Source: Mactra quadrangularis (Eukaryota > Mollusca > Bivalvia > Venerida > Mactridae). Taken from it: a DNA stretch of 64,000 nucleotides. Positions 58,192 to 64,000 of the stretch are shown piece by piece (position 1 is the first letter of the stretch; each line of letters begins with the position of its first letter). The DNA lies in assembly GCA_025267735.1 (NCBI GenBank), contig CM046297.1, positions 27,802,011 through 27,866,010 on the forward strand, read 5' to 3'. The notes beneath the pieces are model-generated. The model saw only the letters and a program-made list of their open reading frames with translations, had not been told where the DNA came from and searched no databases. A program made the translations under genes and the position numbers.

Positions 58192-58482
58192 TCCAGGATT
58201 TTTCTAAGGCGGGGTCCAAACTTTTTCTTGGGTGAGACGGGGATCCAAACTTCCGAACCACTACCACATTATATTCTGTTTGCATAATAACGCAACATAT
58301 TCATTATAAAAAAATATTACAACTTCATTTATCTTAAGCACAAAGGCGAGCGAAGCGAACCTGAGAAAAAATGCTAAATGCTTCTAAAAATTGCTTTACA
58401 GTAAAAAAAATCACTCATGAACGGGAACATTTTCGAAATTTCGGTGGGGCGGCCCCCTTACCCCCCGCTTGAACCGCCTATG
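58192..58482. mobile_element. Repeat with CAGGGGCGGATCCAGG end (hAT-like MITE)
   Basis: CAGGGGCGGATCCAGGATTT is the start of a widespread animal DNA-transposon repeat; the other end CCCCGCTTGAACCGCCTATG is a diverged complement. No clear 8-bp duplication could be seen. Confidence 0.45.
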
Positions 58483-58972
58483 ATTTCAGTAATTTTTATT
58501 TTCATTAAAGTAAAATAATTTTGTAAAATCCCAAAAATCATTTTTGTTGACTGAAAGTTCTTTTTCTAATTTGCATGTTTTTATCAGCTTGAAGTGAAAA
58601 TACATGTTTTAATTAAATACTTATACATTTTGTACTTCTTTGTAGTGCCGTGTTACTCAAGGGGCGAGGAGAAAGGGGTGATCCCTAATCTTTTTGAAAG
58701 TTTCTCCTTCCAACATGATGTTCAAATATTATGTAACACTATGATTATTATGAAGTAGTATTTATGCTTAATGTTCCAGAACATACGTCCAAAGAACAAG
58801 GTTGCCATGACGTCATCATTCATATATATATGTTAAGAGGGTGGGCGTAATTCATACATCATTTTCAGTAATCGCCTCACTCTTCATAGAGCATAATCGT
58901 GATGAAAAACTTACGTACATGTGTAGCAATCTGGTATCTTTTTACAATTAAAAATTATTCTATATGTACAAC

Positions 58973-59161
58973 TATGGTGGCATATTTCTGCCATCAAATA
59001 ATCACATAACTAACTAGATAATTAAGAAGTTAACTAGTTACGTCACTATTTAACATCTAAAGTTAATTAAGTTAAGTGGTTAACTAGTGATCATAACTAG
59101 TTAACCTCTTAATTAACTTGATAGTTATATAGTTACATGATGGCAGAAATATGCCGCCATA
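58973..59161. mobile_element. Foldback MITE with ~65-bp arms
   Basis: TATGGTGGCATATTTCTGCC .. AAGAAGTTAACTAGTTA pairs with TAACTAGTTAACCTCTTAAT .. GGCAGAAATATGCCGCCAT. Very high arm identity, so probably recent. Confidence 0.88.
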
Positions 59162-59305
59162 ATACAACGGTCATTATGAGGATAAAGATAACTTGTAAAT
59201 TTACTTCATAAAACTAGGCATGCGCAACAATTGAATGATTGAAACAAAAAATATAAAACTTATATAATGTTTGTAATAGTTTTATTTTATCACTAGAACC
59301 TTAAT

Positions 59306-59351
59306 TTCAGTTAGAAGACTGTTAATTATCATTAACAGTCTCCTAACTGAA
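59306..59351. repeat. Near-perfect 20-bp stem hairpin next to the GC-rich block
   Basis: TTCAGTTAGAAGACTGTTAA and TTAACAGTCTCCTAACTGAA pair with one mismatch around a 6-base loop TTATCA. It ends six bases before the first GCCCAAAACGGGGG unit. Confidence 0.85.
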
Positions 59352-59356
59352 GTTAG

Positions 59357-60355
59357 AGCCCAAAACGGGGGAAAAATTTTCCACCGAAAATCAACTTTTT
59401 CCCTGATGTATACATCATGCGTTTTTTCTGGCAGAAAAACTTTTTCTCAGGGATCGGCCCCACTTGGGCCTCAGTCGCTTCCTATGGTCCAGACGAGTCA
59501 GGAAATGTGCCACTTCCGGTACCTGAGGCCCTTCCGGGGGCCAGAGGGGCCGTTTTCGCGTCCGTATAGGGCATACCTACCGGTAGGCGCGCTTATGCGT
59601 AAATTGCCGTTTTTGGCCACGATTGCTGGTTTATGCTAGAAATTTGGCCCAAATACATCTATGCGGATGCCCTCTGGCCCATTGGGGCCCAAAACGGGGG
59701 GAAAATTTTCCACCGAAACTCGACTTTTTCCCTGAAGTTATACATCATGCTTTTTTTTCTGGCTGAAAAACTTTTTCTCTGGGATCGGCCCCACTTGGGC
59801 CTCAGTCGCTTCCTATGGTCCAGACGAGTCAGGAAATGTGCCACTTCCGGTACCCGAGACCCTTCCGGGGGCCAGAGGGGCCGTTTTCGCGTCCGTATAG
59901 GGCATACCTACGGGTAGGCGCGCTTATTCCTCAGGTACCGGAAGTGGCACATTTCTGGACTCGTCTGGACCATAGGAAGCGACTGAGGCCCAATTGGGCC
60001 TAATCCCAGAGAAAAATGTTTTTCTAGCAGAAAAAACGCATGATGTATACATCAGGGAAAAAGTCGATTTTTCGTGGAAACTTCCCCCCCCCCGTTTTGG
60101 GCCTCAATGGGCCTGAGGGCATCCGCATAGACGTATTTGGGCGAAATTTCGTGCCCAAAAACAGCATTTATCGTAGTCGCGCCTGACCCTCGGCGGCACC
60201 CTATACAGACGCGAAAACAGTCCCGCTGGCCCCCGGAAGGGCCTCAGGTACCGGAAGTGGCACATTTCTGGACTCGTCTGGACCATAGGAATCAATTGAG
60301 GCCCAATTGGGCCTGATCCCAGAGAAAAAGTTTTTCGAGCAGAAAAACGCATGGT
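59357..60355. repeat. GC-rich palindromic block: two direct and two inverted units
   Basis: Direct units begin GCCCAAAACGGGGG at about 59357 and 59689; inverted units follow around 59927-60105 and 60105-60350. Each has GATCGGCCCCACTTGGGCCT, TCCTATGGTCCAGACGAGTC, TGCCACTTCCGGTACC and GTTTTCGCGTCCGTATAGGG or their complements. The centre of symmetry is near 59930. GC content is far above that of the rest of the window. Frames of 60-94 codons on both strands are the same repeat read repeatedly (MVQTSQEMCHFRY type), not separate genes. Confidence 0.88.
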
Positions 60356-60897
60356 GATACCACAACTGACTTAAGACTGAAATCATGTTTTTACCCTTTT
60401 TCTGCATTTAATGGCTCAATTATTTTTTTGGCGATGAGGGGCCCCTTCAAACCCCAGCAACAAAGGGGGGCACATCCCCCCTTTGGGACCCCCCTGAGAC
60501 ATCATTTGGATAGGGGAGGCGCGAAAAAAAAGGTAATTTTTTGGGACAACTTTTTTAAGTGAAATTAAGAAAAATAAATTTTAAGGCCTGTATTGTCTAT
60601 TTTAAAGGGTGATGGATCCAGACATGTAAAAAATAAGGGATTGTTCAGTTTAGGGTAAATAAACAGTATTTAAAAACAGCTTAGGACATGCCAAATTGGA
60701 ATTCTGTTAAGCGTCAACTCAAATTTGATAAACCTAGGTACCTATTTTCAAAAAGAAATCACACTCATAATATATATAATTATATATGTATACATTTATA
60801 AATACACTTATGTTCAATGGTATAACATCCTTACTACATTAAACAATGACTCCGAGTAAGACTGCAATGACAACCTAAATAAATTGTCCCTTTAAAG
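60356..60897. other. Gene-free stretch after the GC-rich block
   Basis: G-rich strings (GGGGGGCACATCCCCCCTTT near 60465) then AT-rich DNA. No element ends or exons recognised. Confidence 0.4.
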
Positions 60898-61047
60898 GAG
60901 ATGTTTCGACACCTTTGGGGATGTATTAAGGGCCCTTTAAAGGTGATGTTTCGACACCTTTAGGGAAATGTCTGGTTAACAGTGGCGTTATGTGACACTG
61001 TTCAGGACATGTCCGGTTAACAGTAGCATCATGTTATACTGTTCAGG
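60898..61047. repeat. Two duplicated short modules
   Basis: CCCTTTAAAGGTGATGTTTC + GACACCTTT occurs twice (60898, 60942), then GGTTAACAGTGGCGTTATGT + GACACTGTTCAGGACA twice (about 60973, 61014); the second module can form a hairpin (TTAACAGT / ACTGTT). Confidence 0.7.
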
Positions 61048-61189
61048 ACACCAACTTTTAATATGAAATAAAAAAAAAATGTAAAATTAGTGATAAAAAT
61101 GTAAAATTAAGTAGGACCATGAACTTTGAATGATGTAGGTATAATAAAACATGTACACTTGCACACTATATTACATCATGTGTGATAAA

Positions 61190-61349
61190 ATTTATTTTGT
61201 TTTGTGTTATTGTATATACATTATGTATTTATGGTGGGGGGTTTTTACTTATTAATTTTTTATATTCTATATTTTTGTACAACGCCATTGAATATGTTAT
61301 GTAGAAATAGGCGTTTAATCAAATGAAAAAGTTTAAGTTTAAGTTTAAC
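61190..61349 (+). mobile_element. Probable LINE 3' tail
   Basis: GTACAACGCCATTGAATATG then AATAGGCGTTTAATCAAATG and AAGTTTAAGTTTAAG resemble the short stem-loop and simple-repeat 3' ends of several molluscan non-LTR elements. No coding part left. Confidence 0.35.
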
Positions 61350-61600
61350 AATGGTCTGAATTTAATATAAAATAACTAGTGTTTTTTCACCTAAAATATA
61401 TATTGTATTAATGACGTGGTTATGATAAATTGCTTACGATGAATAACGTCATTGCCGGACACAATTTTCTCTGAATTAAAATGTCATATCGAATCCTGGA
61501 ACATTGGAATTATTGTAGAAAATTTTACCTACAATTTTGTTTTATGTTTTGATCGAGGACTCATACAACATATGCGCTTGTGGAAGCTTAACAAAATTCT

Positions 61601-61886
61601 TATTTATTTATTAGAGTTGACGCCGTATCAACTCATTTTAGGTCATTTCATGGTGTCCAGTGCACCTAGTCTAGCTTTCCTGGGCCCTTGTCTATAACCA
61701 GTACTCACCTACCCTTCCATAAGGCCGGAAACTTCTCAATATTATCTGATCAATGAAGGAAAATTGACATTATTGTCTAATTTTCATGGAAGGGTATAAC
61801 CTCCCCGGTGGGATTCAAACCGGTACCCCCTCAGGACACGAGATTTCGAATCCCGGCGCGCTACCAATTGCGCTATAGACCGGGTT
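61601..61886 (-). mobile_element. SINE family A, complete copy
   Basis: Complement of the reference copy at 22682, with the tRNA-like head at 61805-61886 and the ATTTATTT tail at 61601. A duplication of about 12 bp (TTAACAAAATTCT / TTAACAAATTCT) flanks it. Confidence 0.85.
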
Positions 61887-61983
61887 TTAACAAATTCTGA
61901 TATGGCACGGCCTTTTGCAATTTTGTGAATCAATTCATAAGGAAGATACAACAACAAGTCATGTGTTCACAGTGCAATGATCC

Positions 61984-61989
61984 TTTATT
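61984..61989 (-). terminator. Polyadenylation signal AATAAA for gene 3
   Basis: TTAATAAAGGATCATTGC on the minus strand, 84 bp downstream of the gene 3 stop; followed by G/T-containing sequence. Confidence 0.45.
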
Positions 61990-62072
61990 AACAGAAAAAA
62001 TAAAATGTTAAAAACACTCACAGTTATCATACAAAATTTTGAACGTTTGGAAAGAAAGCAAAGTTCTACTCC

Positions 62073-62159
62073 TCAGTCATCTAAAATTATATATATTGTA
62101 TGACATAACATAACATCGTCGGCAACCACAGTACTTTCTTCCGTTACACTCCATACGTA
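62073..62159 (-). CDS. Gene 3 putative terminal exon, unrecognised
   Basis: After acceptor GAAATTACCCACAG the minus strand is open for 28 codons: YVWSVTEESTVVADDVMLCH then TIYIILDD, stop TGA at 62073-62075, followed 84 bp later by AATAAA. The order acceptor, acidic coding tail, stop and poly(A) signal is that of a 3' exon. Earlier exons would be at higher coordinates; I could not fix one before the window edge. A 70-codon minus frame at 62484-62696 contains a good internal donor (TCACTG|GTGAGC) and may be an upstream exon, but its acceptor is unclear. The opposite strand also offers a short exon-like piece here, so strand choice rests on the poly(A) signal. Confidence 0.35.
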   Translation of the reverse strand, partial: YVWSVTEESTVVADDVMLCHTIYIILDD

Positions 62160-63234
62160 CTGTGGGTAATTTCACTACCAAAATCCCGTATGCATCAAGC
62201 ATAGGAGAGAAATCTTTTTCCAATGAATTCACATGTTACAATTAAATACTGGAATTTTCTTACTTAAATAGAAGCTAACACACATATTTTCTTATTTTGA
62301 GGTGTCATAAAGATCTGACAATAAATGGCAGAGATGTATGCTAAATAGAAAACTTTTAAGGCAATTGTTAACGACACCGGGCACCCTCCTCTCAGACTGT
62401 GTTTCAACAAACTATAATCAATTCATCGAAAAACTATGAATCAAATTGATAAAGAGAAATAGTTAATTTCTTATGCAAGATTTTTAACAGATTAAACTCA
62501 GAATACATTTTTCGAGAGTGGCATAGCTCAAAAAGACCACAAAAAAATGAAACAAATGCAAGGACTTATTGTACAATGTATTTAATATCCTTAGCTCACC
62601 AGTGAAATAAATAGATCTTACACCAAAATAAACAAATTTTCTGTTAACTTTATGCTTTAAACTGGTTTTTATGATGTCACCTAACGGCGCATCCAAACAG
62701 TGAAAAATAACAACTTTATTTTCATTGTTTCAAAACAGTGGAATATCGATTTTTATTTCACGGCTAAATCCCGGCATTCTACTGGAAAGCATATAATAAT
62801 GATAAATATTCTGTGCTTAATGATTTATTGAAAGTTTCTTGGACATTCATTGTTTTCCAAGCTTACATACATTTACAAAACGTGATTATATTACCATACA
62901 GATTCAGTTATTTCAAAGGTACACAATAAGCATTGAAGAACTTTATGATGATTAAACAAACAATTGCAAGGAAAATTGATATTTAAGAGTCATTCAATAA
63001 TTTCTTCTAATGAAAAAAAAAACATTTTGACTACAATACACATAGGAGATGTTTAATCAACAAAAAATTAACCCTAAACATTGATAAAGAAAAATTATTG
63101 TCCAAACTAATTAACCTCTGTATTTATATATGTACATGTACTATACTGAAAGAACAATGCAAATCATATTAAAAAAAGACTCAACATGAATTATGGGTCA
63201 ACTTAAACCCACACAAAAACTGCAACATTTTCAG
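62160..63234. other. Possible intron of gene 3; otherwise nothing recognised
   Basis: AT-rich, with the unassigned minus frame 62484-62696 mentioned under gene 3. No repeats with clear ends. Confidence 0.3.
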
Positions 63235-63290
63235 TTGTAATGGAACACCACTATGATGACATCAAAGCTAGCTTGTCATCAAGACAACAG
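63235..63290 (+). CDS. Candidate plus-strand internal exon, unrecognised
   Basis: Acceptor GCAACATTTTCAG and donor CAACAG|GTAACC bound 56 bp. With two leading bases, 18 codons VMEHHYDDIKASLSSRQQ are open and end in phase 0. Composition is clearly more coding-like than the surroundings. No partner exon was found inside the window, so it could belong to a gene continuing to the right. Confidence 0.3.
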
Positions 63291-63417
63291 GTAACCAAGG
63301 GTGTATCATACATGTACCTCTGCTACATGTACCATAAGGACTTTAGGAGTAAATATAAATATAAATTTTTAATTTCAAAATTGTGAAAATAGATGGCCCA
63401 ATTACCTTATGATTGGA

Positions 63418-63612
63418 TAAGGTTATTTCTAAGAGTACATTACCATACATGACCCATAAAATGAACTATAATGATTACTGGGTATATAAGGTTAATTTTA
63501 ACAGTACATTACCATACATGACTTGCAAAATGAACTATAATGATTACCGGGTATATAAGGTTAACTTTAAAAGTACAATACCATGCATGACCCATAGAAT
63601 GAACTATAACAT
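63418..63612 (+). repeat. ~69-bp tandem repeat, three units
   Basis: Units contain AGTACATTACCATACATGAC and AATGAACTATAATGATTAC + GGGTATATAAGGTTA. The 72-codon frame across it is a repeat artefact. Confidence 0.88.
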
Positions 63613-63788
63613 TTACTACATCCTAACATAAATATAACATTTAAAATGATATAAAATATATACTTGTCATTCATCGAGGAGAGGAAAGTTTACATCTATA
63701 GAAAAATATGATACATGAAAGTGAATGAAACCTATTAATTTAACCACGGGCCTACTTTTTTGTTTGTTTTTTGGGTTTTTTTTTTTTT

Positions 63789-64000
63789 AACGTCGTATTC
63801 AACACATATATAGGTCATGTACACGACGACCAGCTCTTCCTACTATAGGTTTCCTGGACACTTATCTATCACCAGTACTAACTTACCCTACCACAAGGCC
63901 GACTACTCATATAAAGGGTATGACCTGCCGCCACCGGGTTTCGAACCCGCGATCTCCCGATTCGAAGTCAGACATGCTAACCACTATGCCACGGCCGCGG
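63789..64000 (-). mobile_element. SINE family B copy reaching the window edge
   Basis: Complement runs from the head (CCGCGGCCGTGGCATAGTGG, then GCGGGTTCGAAACCCGG) through GTTAGTACTGGTGATAGATA to a poly-A tail. Best-preserved head of the family in this window. Confidence 0.85.

Noticed and set aside
59406..60407. Overlapping 60-94 codon frames in the GC-rich block
   Set aside because: They are the same repeat translated in direct and inverted copies; high GC removes stops.
62484..62696. 70-codon minus frame as a gene
   Set aside because: Begins with a non-ATG codon and has no clear acceptor; kept only as a possible gene 3 exon.

Overview
The window is AT-rich, intron-bearing animal DNA with very few coding bases and dense repeats. 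Several repeat types (tRNA-headed SINEs, a ~265-bp repeat with a conserved CCCCCGCTTCGAAGAAGAG start, elements with AGAGGGCCCAAAGGGCCC starts, many foldback MITEs) are what I associate with bivalve mollusc genomes; that placement is inference. There are no bacterial operons, rRNA genes or functional tRNA genes. No long ORF exists, so genes were sought as short exons joined by compatible splice sites.

Layout. 1-626: 3' end of a non-LTR retrotransposon. 1.42-1.74 kb: fragment resembling the peptidase C76 / herpesvirus tegument-like cysteine protease domain carried by some large animal transposons. 2.77-9.86 kb: a transposon nest, with one Mutator-like element next to a SINE that is split by a second Mutator-like copy, which itself carries two hAT-like insertions. 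10.7-12.4 kb: an old tandem duplication with a 20-bp minisatellite. 12.6-25.4 kb and 39.2-49.5 kb: the two arms of a large diverged inverted duplication around a ~13.8-kb spacer of satellites and foldback elements. 49.5-58.1 kb: transposon debris and the best gene of the window. 58.2-61.9 kb: foldback elements, a GC-rich palindromic block and retroelement tails. 61.9-64 kb: a probable 3' end of another gene, a possible plus-strand exon and a SINE at the edge.

Genes. All product assignments are open: I recognise none of these proteins. Gene 2 (minus, 58043 to 52297, four coding exons, 120 aa) has phase-compatible exons, a Kozak start and one GC-AG intron. Gene 1 (minus, 50381 to 45631, three coding exons, 78 aa) starts beside a perfect TGCGCATGCGCA palindrome. 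Its two 3' exons lie in the right arm and have decayed counterparts in the left arm, so the left copy is a pseudogene. A 486-bp segment inside intron 1 of gene 1 is about 99% identical between arms although the surrounding arm DNA is much more diverged; it is the most interesting noncoding signal here. Gene 3 is represented only by a putative terminal exon with a polyadenylation signal.

All alignments were made by eye, so identities are estimates and weak exons may be missed.
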